A stretch of 16,207 nucleotides of DNA from Butyricicoccus sp. (GTDB taxonomy: Bacteria; Bacillota; Clostridia; Oscillospirales; Butyricicoccaceae). Below are positions 7,394-15,258 of this stretch, piece after piece. Every line of letters starts with the position of its first letter. The stretch's first letter is position 1. The notes under the pieces were generated by a model. The model was not told where the DNA came from, did no database searches, and saw only the letters and a program-made list of their open reading frames with translations. Location: contig JAUMSA010000167.1 of NCBI GenBank assembly GCA_031293105.1, forward strand, positions 1 through 16,207, in the 5' to 3' direction. The position numbers and the translations under genes are program-made.

Positions 7394-8746
7394 ATGAACA
7401 CAGAAACAGCGCGTCTGCTGATCGGCGGCACGGGCAGCGGGTGCGGCAAGACGACCGTATCCAGTGCGCTGCTGCGTGCTTGGCAGCGGCGGGGCGTCCG
7501 GCTGGCGGCGTTCAAGTGCGGCCCGGATTATATTGACCCAATGTTCCATACCGCGGTATTGGGACTGCCCAGCCGCAATTTGGATTTGTTTTTTGTTGAT
7601 GGAGCGGCTTGCCGCGCTGGGCTGGCGCAGCACATCCCGGCGGGCGGCTGCGGGGGCATCGAGGGCGTGATGGGTTTTTACGACGGCGTATCGGGCACGA
7701 CCGATACCGCCTCGGCCGCCCATCTGGCGCGGGAAACCCAGACCCCGGCCGTACTGGTCGTAAGCCCAAAAGGGCAGTCGCTGACGCTGGCGGCGATGCT
7801 GTCTGGCTTGCGGCAATTTGCTGAAAATACCCTGCAAGGCGTGATTTTCAACGGCATCAGCAAAGGGATGTACCCTTTTTATCAAGCGATTGCCGAAAAG
7901 GGTGGTTTGCGAGCCTATGGCTATCTGCCGCGTGTCCCGGCGGCCTCCATCCCGGACCGGCATCTGGGACTGGTCACAGCCGGGGAGATTGCCGATTTGC
8001 AGCGCAAGCTGGACCAGCTGGCCGATGCAGCCGAAGAAGGGCTCGACCTAGACAGGTTGCTCGCGCTGGCACAGTCCGCGCCTGCGCTGACCGATCGAGC
8101 TTTGCCGCTTGCCAAAGTGGTGTCCCAGCCGGTACGCATCGCGGTGGCCCGCGACGCGGTGTTCTGTTTTTACTACGAAGATAATCTGGATGTACTGCGT
8201 GAACTGGGGGCTCAGATTGTCGAATTTTCCCCGCTGGAAGACGGCCATCTGCCGGATGCTATCCATGGGCTGTACCTAGGTGGCGGGTATCCAGAACTAT
8301 ATGCCGCCCGCCTGACAAAAAACAAAACCCTGCGGGATGAGCTACGCGCGTGCATCACGAGTGGACTGCCAACCGTGGCCGAGTGTGGGGGCTTTATGTA
8401 CCTGCACGAGCACATCGACACCAGCGAAGGTGTTTATCCGATGGTGGGCGTTATCCCAGGTACATCTCGGATGACCGGCAAGCTGCAAAACTTTGGGTAT
8501 GTGACCCTGACCGCGCAGCAGGACGGCTTACTGGGTCCCAAGGGAATGCAGACACGTGCGCATGAGTTTCATTACGCCACGTCGGACGACCCGGGCTGCG
8601 GCATGGAAGCCAAAAAGCCGAACGGCCGCGCCTGGCCGTGTGTCCATGTGCGCGATACGCTGTATGCTGGGTATCCCCATCTGTATTTCCGTTCCAATCC
8701 AGAAATGGCTGCAAATTTTGTGCGCAAATGCGCGTCTATGAGGTGA
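7394..8746 (+). CDS. cbiA: Cobyrinate a,c-diamide synthase (CbiA)
   Basis: ATP-dependent amidotransferase that adds amide groups to side chains a and c of (cob)yrinic acid using glutamine. The 450-aa protein has an N-terminal P-loop ATPase domain with GGTGSGCGKTT (11-21) and AFKCGPDYIDPMFH. The C-terminal class-I-like glutamine amidotransferase domain has the nucleophile Cys331 in VAECGGFMYL, then RAHEFHYA. I chose ATG 7394 because AGGAGG (7380-7385) lies 8 nt upstream and the protein starts immediately before the P-loop strand. An in-frame TTG at 7370 overlapping the hemL stop lacks that spacing. It forms a functional pair with cobQ further downstream. Confidence 0.95.
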   Translation: MNTETARLLIGGTGSGCGKTTVSSALLRAWQRRGVRLAAFKCGPDYIDPMFHTAVLGLPSRNLDLFFVDGAACRAGLAQHIPAGGCGGIEGVMGFYDGVSGTTDTASAAHLARETQTPAVLVVSPKGQSLTLAAMLSGLRQFAENTLQGVIFNGISKGMYPFYQAIAEKGGLRAYGYLPRVPAASIPDRHLGLVTAGEIADLQRKLDQLADAAEEGLDLDRLLALAQSAPALTDRALPLAKVVSQPVRIAVARDAVFCFYYEDNLDVLRELGAQIVEFSPLEDGHLPDAIHGLYLGGGYPELYAARLTKNKTLRDELRACITSGLPTVAECGGFMYLHEHIDTSEGVYPMVGVIPGTSRMTGKLQNFGYVTLTAQQDGLLGPKGMQTRAHEFHYATSDDPGCGMEAKKPNGRAWPCVHVRDTLYAGYPHLYFRSNPEMAANFVRKCASMR

Positions 8747-8751
8747 GAAAC

Positions 8752-9810
8752 ATGGAGTTACACGAGGCCATCCGCAGAGTGCAGCCGTTGTGCGAAGAGA
8801 GCATGCAGGCGGCACGGCACCGGTTTACCAATATTGCCATTCCGCTGGGCAGTCTGGGGTTGCTGGAAGATGCAATCATCCAGTTGGCGGGTATCCAGCG
8901 GAAAACCAAGCCGGAGATCGGTCGCCGGGCGGTCGTTGTGTTCTGTGCAGACAACGGCGTGGTCGCGCAGGGTGTGACCCAGTGCGGGCAGGAGGTGACG
9001 GCCATCGTGACCGAAAATTTGCACCGTGGCCAAACCACCGTATGCCTGATGGCGAAACGTGCCGGGGTGGATGTCATCCCGGTCGACATCGGCGTAGCAC
9101 GCGACGTGGAGGGCGACACTATTCGCCGCTGCAAGGTCATGTATGGCACTAAGGATATGACGTGCGAGCCGGCGATGACCCGCGAGCAGGCCATGCAGGC
9201 CATCCAGACCGGTATCGATCTGGCCGAGGAGTGCAAGAACCAAGGCTATGAGTTGCTGTGCGTCGGGGAAATGGGCATTGGCAACACAACCTCCACGGCT
9301 GCGGTGACGGCAGCGCTGCTGGGTTTGCCGGTTCCCGAGGTCACCGGACGGGGTGCGGGTCTATCGAGCGAAGGGCTGACACGCAAAATTGCGGCCATTG
9401 AAACCGCTTTGAAACTGCATCAGCCCGACCCGAATGACCCGATTGACGTCGTGCACAAGGTCGGCGGCCTGGATATTGCGGGCATGATCGGTTTGTACAT
9501 CGGCGGTGCGGCCTGCGGCCTACCCGTGGTCGTAGACGGCGTGATTGCCTGTGCGGCGGCACTGTGTGCTGTGCGCCTGTGCCCCACAGCGCGGGACTAT
9601 CTGATTATCTCCCACCAGTCGGCCGAACCGGCAGGTGAGAAGTTGCTGCGTGCGCTGGATGCCCAGCCGTTTATTTCGGCCGGCATGCGCCTGGGCGAGG
9701 GAACCGGCGCAGTCGCGACGGTAGCTCTGCTTGATTTGGCGCTGGCGCCTTATCTGGGTATGGTCAGCTTTGAAGAGACCAACATTGAGGCTTATCAGCC
9801 GCTGACGTAG
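8752..9810 (+). CDS. cobT: Nicotinate-nucleotide--dimethylbenzimidazole phosphoribosyltransferase (CobT)
   Basis: Activates the lower-ligand base as its alpha-ribotide for nucleotide-loop assembly. It is 352 aa, the usual CobT length. PLGSLGLLEDAIIQLAGIQ, VVFCADNGVVAQGV, GEMGIGNTTSTAAV and RLGEGTGAVA are family signatures; Glu316 in the last is the expected catalytic base (Glu317 in Salmonella). The ATG at 8752 is chosen over upstream in-frame codons because GAGGTGA at 8740-8746 sits 5 nt before it and an earlier start would run into cbiA. No dimethylbenzimidazole-making gene (bluB or bza) is visible, so the native base, benzimidazole or otherwise, is unknown. Confidence 0.96.
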   Translation: MELHEAIRRVQPLCEESMQAARHRFTNIAIPLGSLGLLEDAIIQLAGIQRKTKPEIGRRAVVVFCADNGVVAQGVTQCGQEVTAIVTENLHRGQTTVCLMAKRAGVDVIPVDIGVARDVEGDTIRRCKVMYGTKDMTCEPAMTREQAMQAIQTGIDLAEECKNQGYELLCVGEMGIGNTTSTAAVTAALLGLPVPEVTGRGAGLSSEGLTRKIAAIETALKLHQPDPNDPIDVVHKVGGLDIAGMIGLYIGGAACGLPVVVDGVIACAAALCAVRLCPTARDYLIISHQSAEPAGEKLLRALDAQPFISAGMRLGEGTGAVATVALLDLALAPYLGMVSFEETNIEAYQPLT

Positions 9811-9818
9811 GGGATATT

Positions 9819-10355
9819 ATGAAAATCATGATTTCCGGCGGCGCGGCTTCGGGCAAATCGGCGCATGCCGAGCGTATTTTGTGCCAGCATACGGCAGGCG
9901 GCAGCCGGTTGTATGTAGCGGCCATGCAGCCCTTCGGCCCGGTGGCCGAGGCGAGAATTGCGCGCCATCGTGCGCTGCGCGCCGGAAAGGGCTTTGAAAC
10001 CGCTGAGCGGTATACCGATCTCGTGCATTTTACCGCGCCGTGTCACTATGATGGTATCCTGCTTGAGTGTCTGTCCAACCTACTAGCTAACGAAATGTTT
10101 TCCCCCGAAGGGGCGGGAACCGATGGAGCGGCAGAAGCGATTTTGGCGGGCATCGGCCACCTGGAAAAGCAGTGCGGTCTGCTCGTGGTCGTAACGAACG
10201 ATATTTTTTCGGATGGGGAAACCTATCCGCCTGAAACCATGCAGTATATGTGCCTGCTCGGCCAAATCAACTGTATGCTCGCCGAGCAGGCAGACGCTGT
10301 GGCCGAGTCGGTGTGCGGCATTTTGGTGCCGCACAAGGGAGAAGATTTACTATGA
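9819..10355 (+). CDS. cobU: Adenosylcobinamide kinase / adenosylcobinamide-phosphate guanylyltransferase (CobU)
   Basis: Phosphorylates adenosylcobinamide and then transfers GMP to give adenosylcobinamide-GDP, the substrate of CobS. The 178-aa protein has an intact Walker A motif GGAASGKS (7-14). IARHRA carries His50, in the position of the guanylylated His of Salmonella CobU. LLECLSNLLANEMF (81-94) and VVTNDIFSDG (124-133) correspond to the second nucleotide-binding stretch and match the clostridial CobU style rather than the enterobacterial one. It starts 8 nt after cobT, and its stop overlaps the cobS start (ATGA). A second, shorter CobU-like gene follows cobS. Confidence 0.93.
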   Translation: MKIMISGGAASGKSAHAERILCQHTAGGSRLYVAAMQPFGPVAEARIARHRALRAGKGFETAERYTDLVHFTAPCHYDGILLECLSNLLANEMFSPEGAGTDGAAEAILAGIGHLEKQCGLLVVVTNDIFSDGETYPPETMQYMCLLGQINCMLAEQADAVAESVCGILVPHKGEDLL

Positions 10356-11140
10356 AAAGCATTGTCAGCGGCTTTTTTGTCGCGTTTTCACTTTATTCGG
10401 CCATCCCGGTGCCGCAGGTGAACTGGGAGAAAAAGACCATGCGCTGGGCGCTGTCATTTCTCCCGCTCGTCGGGCTGGTGATTGGCGGTTTGGAGTGGTT
10501 GTGGTACCGGTTTTGTGCTTCGTTTGGTGCATCGGCGGTGTTGTATGCCATTGTGGCAACTCTGTTGCCGCTCATTGTATCGGGCGGCATCCATCTGGAC
10601 GGTGTGTGCGATACCTGCGACGCGCTGTGCTCCTTTGGCGACCGGGAAAAGCGGCTGGCGATTTTGAAAGATTCCCATGTGGGTGCATTTGGCCCGCTGT
10701 GGATGGTTGCCTTTCTGCTGGCCGAGGTGGCCTGTTTTGCGCAGGTATATGAAACACCACAGTTTTTACCGCTCATGATGGTCGGCTTTGCCGCGGCTCG
10801 TGCAGCGGGCGGCGCCAAGATTGTGACCATGCCATGCGCAAAGGATTCCGGACTGGCCCATCTTTTTGCCGAAAACAGCGATAAAAAGGCAGTTGCGATT
10901 GTGTTGGCGGCGCAAGTGCTCGTGTATCTCATTGCAGCCAGCGCAGTACAACATGCCGTGCCATATGGCATTGCAGCGGGAGCAACAGCACTTTTGCTGC
11001 TGCTTGTGTGGTATTTTGTTCACGACCGTCTGTGCCGCCGTATTTTCGGGGGTATTACGGGCGACTTGGCCGGATTTTTCATTTCAACATCCGAACTGCT
11101 GATGCTGGCGGTTGCGGCGTTTGGAGGTCTGATAGCATGA
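10352..11140 (+). CDS. cobS: Adenosylcobinamide-GDP ribazoletransferase (cobalamin synthase, CobS)
   Basis: Integral membrane enzyme that joins adenosylcobinamide-GDP to the alpha-ribotide of the lower base. It is 262 aa. The conserved acidic motif GGIHLDGVCDTCDAL (78-92) corresponds to the family's LDGLADTADAL metal-binding block. SHVGAFG (108-114) and the C-terminal GGITGDLAGFF are also conserved. Several hydrophobic segments are seen, roughly at 34-48, 60-77, 116-132, 189-206, 212-231 and 248-262. I chose ATG 10352 because it overlaps the cobU stop and starts at the normal family N-terminus (FFVAFSLYSAIPVP). The stop overlaps the next gene as ATGA. Confidence 0.95.
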   Translation: MKSIVSGFFVAFSLYSAIPVPQVNWEKKTMRWALSFLPLVGLVIGGLEWLWYRFCASFGASAVLYAIVATLLPLIVSGGIHLDGVCDTCDALCSFGDREKRLAILKDSHVGAFGPLWMVAFLLAEVACFAQVYETPQFLPLMMVGFAAARAAGGAKIVTMPCAKDSGLAHLFAENSDKKAVAIVLAAQVLVYLIAASAVQHAVPYGIAAGATALLLLLVWYFVHDRLCRRIFGGITGDLAGFFISTSELLMLAVAAFGGLIA

Positions 11141-11523
11141 CAGTACTGATGATTGGCGGAGCACATCAAGGCAAACGCGCGCTGGCTGCACAGCTGTTTT
11201 CCCTGCACGAAAGCGATTTTGTGGATGGGGAAACCTGTTCACTGTCTGACATCCAGGCCGCGCGCGCGGTGGATGGCTTGCATCGCTACACGCGGCGGCA
11301 GACCGGTTGGGATGCGCAGACATTACTGGACACGCTTCAAGGCAAGATCGTCCTGTGCGATGAAATTGGCTGCGGTGTTGTGCCGTTTGAAAAAGCGCAG
11401 GACGACTGGCGCGAGCAGACCGGGCGGCTGCTGTGTGATTTGGCCGCGCAGGCCGATTTGGTTGTGCGGGTGTATGCAGGTATCGGCCAGGCTATCAAGG
11501 GCCAGCTGCCCGAAGAACCATAA
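11137..11523 (+). CDS. Short CobU-like protein, probable divergent cobinamide kinase/guanylyltransferase paralogue
   Basis: 128-aa protein related to the CobU/CobP family but much shorter than the 178-aa CobU two genes upstream. The N-terminus LMIGGAHQGKR looks like a Walker A loop in which the final Ser/Thr is Arg (GGAHQGKR, 7-14). The segment LCDEIGCGVVPFEKAQDDWREQTGR (73-97) matches the VSNEVGWGIVP...R.F.D..GR block of enterobacterial CobU, which the upstream CobU carries only in altered form. The middle region with the guanylylated His (IARHR in CobU) is missing. It starts on an ATGA overlap with cobS and is followed by a 13-nt gap to cobD. The function is uncertain: it could be a subunit, an activator or a decaying copy. 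The unbroken frame and tight coupling argue for a maintained gene. Confidence 0.75.
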   Translation: MTVLMIGGAHQGKRALAAQLFSLHESDFVDGETCSLSDIQAARAVDGLHRYTRRQTGWDAQTLLDTLQGKIVLCDEIGCGVVPFEKAQDDWREQTGRLLCDLAAQADLVVRVYAGIGQAIKGQLPEEP

Positions 11524-11536
11524 AGGAGGGAAACCA

Positions 11537-12673
11537 ATGCAATATGTGCATGGGGGCGATGTATATGGCTACGCGGCACAGTATCCCGGCCAGAATGTGC
11601 TCGACTTTTCGGCCAATATCAACCCGCGTGGTATTCCGGAAGTCGTCCGGCAGGCGATGTTGGACGCTGTGGAACAGTGCGCACAGTATCCTGACCCTTT
11701 TTGCCGCGAGTTGACAGTAGCCCTTTCCCATACCTATGGCCTGCCGCCCGAGATGTTCTTTTGTGCAAACGGTGCGGCCGAGGTGTTTTACCGGCTGGTC
11801 GACGTGCTGCGTCCGCAGACCGCTCTAATCACCGCGCCAACCTTTGCCGAGTATGAGGCTGCACTGTCCCATTTTGGCTGCAAAGTGCGGCATCACCGGC
11901 TGCAGGCCAGTGAGAACTTCACCGTTACAGCACGTATTCTGGATGAGTTGGACGGCGTGGATGTGTGCATTCTATGCAATCCAAACAACCCCACCGGTCG
12001 GACGATTGACCCGGATTTGATGGCGCGCATCGTGGCCCAGTGCCAGAAAAAGCGCATCCGCCTGATTGTAGATGAATGCTTTGCCGACTTCCTGGTGGAT
12101 GAATCAGCCCATACGCTGCTGCCGCAAGTACCGCACTGCGATTTGCTGGTTGTGGTGCGCGCGTTTACTAAGATGTATGCCGTACCAGGCGTGCGTCTCG
12201 GATGGTGTGCGACCGCCGACCGATTACTGCTCGAGCGGCTGCACGCCGCAGGGCAGCCTTGGGGCGTTTCGGTGTTTGCGCAAGCCTGTGGGGTCGCCGC
12301 GCTCGGGCTAACCGACTATGCCGCGCAGACGGCGCGCATGATTGCCCCGCTGCGACAGGAGTTGGCATATTCACTCGCGGGCTGCGGGTTCCGGGTGTTT
12401 CCGGGCGAGGCCAATTATCTGCTGTTTTCGACGGTGCAGACCGACCTGCGGAAGCGGCTGTTGCCGCGGGGCATTTTGATTCGAGATTGCGCCAATTATG
12501 TCGGTCTAGATGCGGGGTATTTCCGCGTGGCCGTCAAAACCAAAGAAGAAAACGCCCGGCTCATTCGGGCGATCAGGGAGGTGCTCACAGATGGCGAAAG
12601 CGATCATGGTGCAGGGGACAGCGTCCAACGCCGGGAAAAGTGTGTTGGCTGCGGCTCTGTGCCGCATCTTTAA
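11537..12673 (+). CDS. cobD: Threonine-phosphate decarboxylase (CobD), PLP-dependent, with 3' overlap into cobQ
   Basis: Fold-type I PLP enzyme of the histidinol-phosphate aminotransferase family. In this context it should decarboxylate L-threonine O-3-phosphate to aminopropanol phosphate for the corrin side chain. It opens HGGDVYGYA, then DFSANINPRGIP, typical of CobD. CNPNNPTGR and IVDECFADFL follow, with the PLP Lys212 in AFTKMYAVPGVRLGW and C-terminal GYFRVAVKTKEEN. AAGGAGGG at 11523-11530, 6 nt upstream, supports ATG 11537; the frame is open further upstream but that stretch lies inside the preceding gene. The core ends near residue 350, yet the frame continues 28 residues (TDGESDHGAG...) to a TAA at 12671-12673, overlapping cobQ by 83 nt. 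HisC is a possible confusion but the gene context favours CobD. Confidence 0.92.
   Translation: MQYVHGGDVYGYAAQYPGQNVLDFSANINPRGIPEVVRQAMLDAVEQCAQYPDPFCRELTVALSHTYGLPPEMFFCANGAAEVFYRLVDVLRPQTALITAPTFAEYEAALSHFGCKVRHHRLQASENFTVTARILDELDGVDVCILCNPNNPTGRTIDPDLMARIVAQCQKKRIRLIVDECFADFLVDESAHTLLPQVPHCDLLVVVRAFTKMYAVPGVRLGWCATADRLLLERLHAAGQPWGVSVFAQACGVAALGLTDYAAQTARMIAPLRQELAYSLAGCGFRVFPGEANYLLFSTVQTDLRKRLLPRGILIRDCANYVGLDAGYFRVAVKTKEENARLIRAIREVLTDGESDHGAGDSVQRREKCVGCGSVPHL
12575..12581 (+). promoter_or_regulatory. Ribosome binding site of cobQ, inside cobD
   Basis: AGGGAGG lies 9 nt before ATG 12591 and fixes the cobQ start, even though the cobD frame is still open for another 83 nt past that ATG. 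It lies at the end of the conserved CobD core. Confidence 0.7.
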
Positions 12674-14090
12674 ACAAGACGGCTATCGAGTGGCGCCGTT
12701 TAAATCGCAGAACATGGCGCTGAATTCATTTATTACGGCCGATGGGCATGAGATGGGCCGTGCTCAGGTTATGCAGGCCGAAGCAGCGGGCATCGCGCCC
12801 GATGTGCGCATGAACCCCATTTTATTAAAGCCGACAAGCGACTGCGGTTCGCAAGTGATTCTCAACGGCAAGGCCATCGGCAACCAGACCGCTCGGGAAT
12901 ACTGGGGTAATAAGCGCGCGCTCATTCCGGTGGTGCGCGAAGCGTATGAAAGTCTGGCAGCCGAATACGATATCATCGTGCTCGAGGGTGCGGGCAGTCC
13001 AGCGGAAATCAATCTCAAGCAGGATGACATCGTGAATATGGGCATGGCTGCTCTGACCGATGCGCCTGTTCTGCTCGTTGGCGATATTGACCGCGGCGGC
13101 GTGTTTGCTTCGCTGTATGGTACGGTCATGCTGCTCGATGAGGATGAGCGGGCGCGCATCGGCGGACTGGTCATCAATAAATTCCGCGGGGACGTGGACA
13201 TCCTAAAGCCGGGACTGACCATGCTAGAAGACCTGACGGGCAAGCCGGTCGTGGGCGTAGTACCGTACACCAAGCTGGATATCGACGATGAGGATAGCTT
13301 GTCCGATCAGCTCGAACAGACCAACCGGGGCGACCTCCTGGATATTGTTGTGGTGCGGATTCCACGAATTTCCAACTTTACCGACTTTACCGCTTTGCCG
13401 CGTGTACCGGGTGTGGGCGTGCGGTATGCCGACCGGCCCGACCAGCTGGAAGGCGCAGACCTCATTTTGCTGCCGGGCAGCAAAAGTACGATTGCGGATC
13501 TCAAATGGCTGCGGGAAAGCGGACTGGAAGCGCAAATTCTCAAGCAGCATGCCGCGGGAACCACAGTATTCGGCGTGTGTGGTGGCTATCAGATGATGGG
13601 ACGTGCCATCCACGATCCGGAGGGCAGCGAAGGTGGCGGCTCCATCCGGGGAATCGGCCTGCTGCCGACCGAAACCGTGTTCCGGTCGGATAAGACCACG
13701 ACCCAAGCGTCGGGTGTCTTACTCGATGTCGAGGGCGATTTAGCGGCGCTGAGCGGTGCGCATACCCAGGGGTACGAAATCCACATGGGAGAAACGACGC
13801 TGTTCGAAGGTGCCAAGCCGTTGCAGCGCCTGACCCGGGGCACGGAAACCGTGTTGGATGGTTGTCAGCAGGATAACGCCTACGGTACCTATCAGCATGG
13901 TATCTTTGACGAAAGCGATGTGGTCAAGCGACTGGCGCACGCGCTGGCCGCGAAAAAAGGCGTCACGCTCGATGCACAGGCCATAGACATACGGGAATAT
14001 AAAGAAATGCAGTATGACAAGCTGGCGGATACCGTCCGCGCAGCACTTGATATGGACAAGATCTATCAGTTATTGGAGGGAAATGCATGA
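12591..14090 (+). CDS. cobQ: Cobyric acid synthase (CobQ/CbiP)
   Basis: Amidates side chains b, d, e and g of adenosylcobyrinic acid a,c-diamide with glutamine and ATP. The 499-aa protein has an N-terminal synthetase domain with QGTASNAGKS (8-17) and PFKSQNMALNSF, plus MQAEAAGIAPDVRMNPILLKP. The C-terminal glutamine amidotransferase domain has the nucleophile Cys330 in FGVCGGYQMMG, then QGYEIHMGET and YGTYQHGIFD with the catalytic His. The start at 12591 matches the family N-terminus exactly and is backed by a good ribosome binding site. Upstream in-frame codons lie inside cobD. The stop overlaps the cobO start as ATGA. Confidence 0.97.
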   Translation: MAKAIMVQGTASNAGKSVLAAALCRIFKQDGYRVAPFKSQNMALNSFITADGHEMGRAQVMQAEAAGIAPDVRMNPILLKPTSDCGSQVILNGKAIGNQTAREYWGNKRALIPVVREAYESLAAEYDIIVLEGAGSPAEINLKQDDIVNMGMAALTDAPVLLVGDIDRGGVFASLYGTVMLLDEDERARIGGLVINKFRGDVDILKPGLTMLEDLTGKPVVGVVPYTKLDIDDEDSLSDQLEQTNRGDLLDIVVVRIPRISNFTDFTALPRVPGVGVRYADRPDQLEGADLILLPGSKSTIADLKWLRESGLEAQILKQHAAGTTVFGVCGGYQMMGRAIHDPEGSEGGGSIRGIGLLPTETVFRSDKTTTQASGVLLDVEGDLAALSGAHTQGYEIHMGETTLFEGAKPLQRLTRGTETVLDGCQQDNAYGTYQHGIFDESDVVKRLAHALAAKKGVTLDAQAIDIREYKEMQYDKLADTVRAALDMDKIYQLLEGNA

Positions 14091-14617
14091 ACCAAGTTGG
14101 ACTGATTCATCTGTATCACGGAGATGGAAAAGGAAAGACTACCTGCGCCATGGGTTTGGCCTTACGGTGTGCCGCTTACGGAGACCCGGTGGTCGTTGCG
14201 CAGTTTTTAAAGGACGGCACGTCGGGCGAATGCCGGATGCTGGCCAGGCTTGATAATGTTACGGTATTGGCGGCCAACCCGGTCGGCAAGTTTTCTTTTG
14301 CCATGAACGAGGGGGAGAAGGAGACCACTCGGCAGGCATTGGTGCGGACATTGCGGGCTGCAGTCGATTTTGCCGAGCGGGAGCATGCGCGGATGCTGGT
14401 GCTCGATGAGGTATGTGGCGCGATTTCGACCGGTCTGCTGGACGAGCAAATGGTGCTGGATATTCTGGACCACAAGCCGGAGGCACTAGAGATCGTCCTG
14501 ACCGGACGCGACCCATCGGAAGCACTCCAGGCGCGCGCCGATTATATTTCCGAAATCTGCAAACGGCGGCATCCATATGAGAAAGGCATTACAGCACGGG
14601 AGGGTATTGAGCAATGA
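14087..14617 (+). CDS. cobO: Cob(I)yrinic acid a,c-diamide adenosyltransferase (CobO/BtuR type)
   Basis: Transfers the 5'-deoxyadenosyl group of ATP to Co(I) corrinoid, giving the upper ligand. At 176 aa it has the CobA(Salmonella)/CobO/BtuR size. The P-loop is GDGKGKTT (12-19), preceded by GLIHLYH. VVAQFLKDG, VLDEVCGAISTGLL, VLTGRDPSEALQ and the C-terminal EICKRRHPYEKGI.AREGIE are diagnostic. This family is distinct from the PduO and EutT types. The start overlaps the cobQ stop, and the stop overlaps cbiC, both as ATGA. The symbol cobA is also used for this gene in enterobacteria; I use cobO to avoid confusion with the methyltransferase upstream. Confidence 0.96.
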   Translation: MNQVGLIHLYHGDGKGKTTCAMGLALRCAAYGDPVVVAQFLKDGTSGECRMLARLDNVTVLAANPVGKFSFAMNEGEKETTRQALVRTLRAAVDFAEREHARMLVLDEVCGAISTGLLDEQMVLDILDHKPEALEIVLTGRDPSEALQARADYISEICKRRHPYEKGITAREGIEQ

Positions 14618-15258
14618 ATCCCATTTTAAAACCAGCGGATATTGAAAAACGCAGCTTTGCTATCATCACCGAAGAACTGGGTGACCGGACTTTCCCGGAG
14701 GGACAGGCCGAAATTGTCAAGCGGGTGATTCACACATCGGCGGATTTTGACTATGCCGACAATCTAGTCTTTTCGCCGGACGCAGTCGAAAAGGCCAAAG
14801 ATGCCCTCAGGGAGGGCGCAACCGTCGTAACCGATACCAATATGGCGCTTTCGGGCGTCAGCAAGTCGGTGCTGGCCAAATTGGGTGGACAGGCAGTCTG
14901 CTTCATGGCTGACGAGGATGTGGCACGCGAAGCCAAGGCTCGCGGCGTGACCCGTGCGGTGGTTTCCATGGAGCATGCCGCGAAACTGGAAGGCCCGGTC
15001 ATCTTTGCTATCGGTAATGCACCGACTGCACTCATCCGCCTGCATGAACTGATCGAAGCTGGTGAGATTGAGCCCGCGCTCGTCATTGGCGTGCCGGTCG
15101 GCTTTGTCAATGTCGTGGAATCCAAAGAACTGTTTTTGGACGGTAATAAAACGCCCTATATCATCGCGCGGGGGCGCAAGGGCGGCAGCAATGTAGCGGC
15201 AGCCATTGTCAATGCACTGCTGTATCAACTGTACACACGGGAGGGCTTTGAAACATGA
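14614..15258 (+). CDS. cbiC: (Cobalt-)precorrin-8 methylmutase (CbiC/CobH)
   Basis: Moves the methyl group from C11 to C12 of (cobalt-)precorrin-8 to give (cob)yrinic acid. It is 214 aa. His40 in VKRVIHTSADFDYADNL is the expected active-site histidine. TDTNMALSGVSK, IFAIGNAPTALIRLHELI, VIGVPVGFVNVVESKE and ARGRKGGSNVAAAIVNALL are strong family signatures. It starts on an ATGA overlap with cobO and ends on one with cbiK. Its product is the substrate of CbiA, encoded 6 kb upstream, so gene order does not follow reaction order. Confidence 0.97.
   Translation: MNPILKPADIEKRSFAIITEELGDRTFPEGQAEIVKRVIHTSADFDYADNLVFSPDAVEKAKDALREGATVVTDTNMALSGVSKSVLAKLGGQAVCFMADEDVAREAKARGVTRAVVSMEHAAKLEGPVIFAIGNAPTALIRLHELIEAGEIEPALVIGVPVGFVNVVESKELFLDGNKTPYIIARGRKGGSNVAAAIVNALLYQLYTREGFET

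Noticed and set aside
10250..10351. Upstream extension of cobS into cobU
   Set aside because: The normal CobS N-terminus and an ATGA coupling favour 10352; the extension is not membrane-like and reads as shadow sequence.
11137..11523. Pseudogene remnant of cobU
   Set aside because: The frame is intact, coupled to cobS by ATGA, and retains a well-formed conserved block, so a maintained gene is more likely than a decaying fragment.
11153..11536. Upstream extension of the cobD frame
   Set aside because: It lies wholly inside the short CobU-like gene in another frame; a good ribosome binding site and the CobD N-terminus support 11537.
11537..12673. Histidinol-phosphate aminotransferase (HisC)
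   Set aside because: Same fold family, but the N-terminal HGGDVYGYA and DFSANINPRG pattern and the position between cobS and cobQ fit CobD much better.
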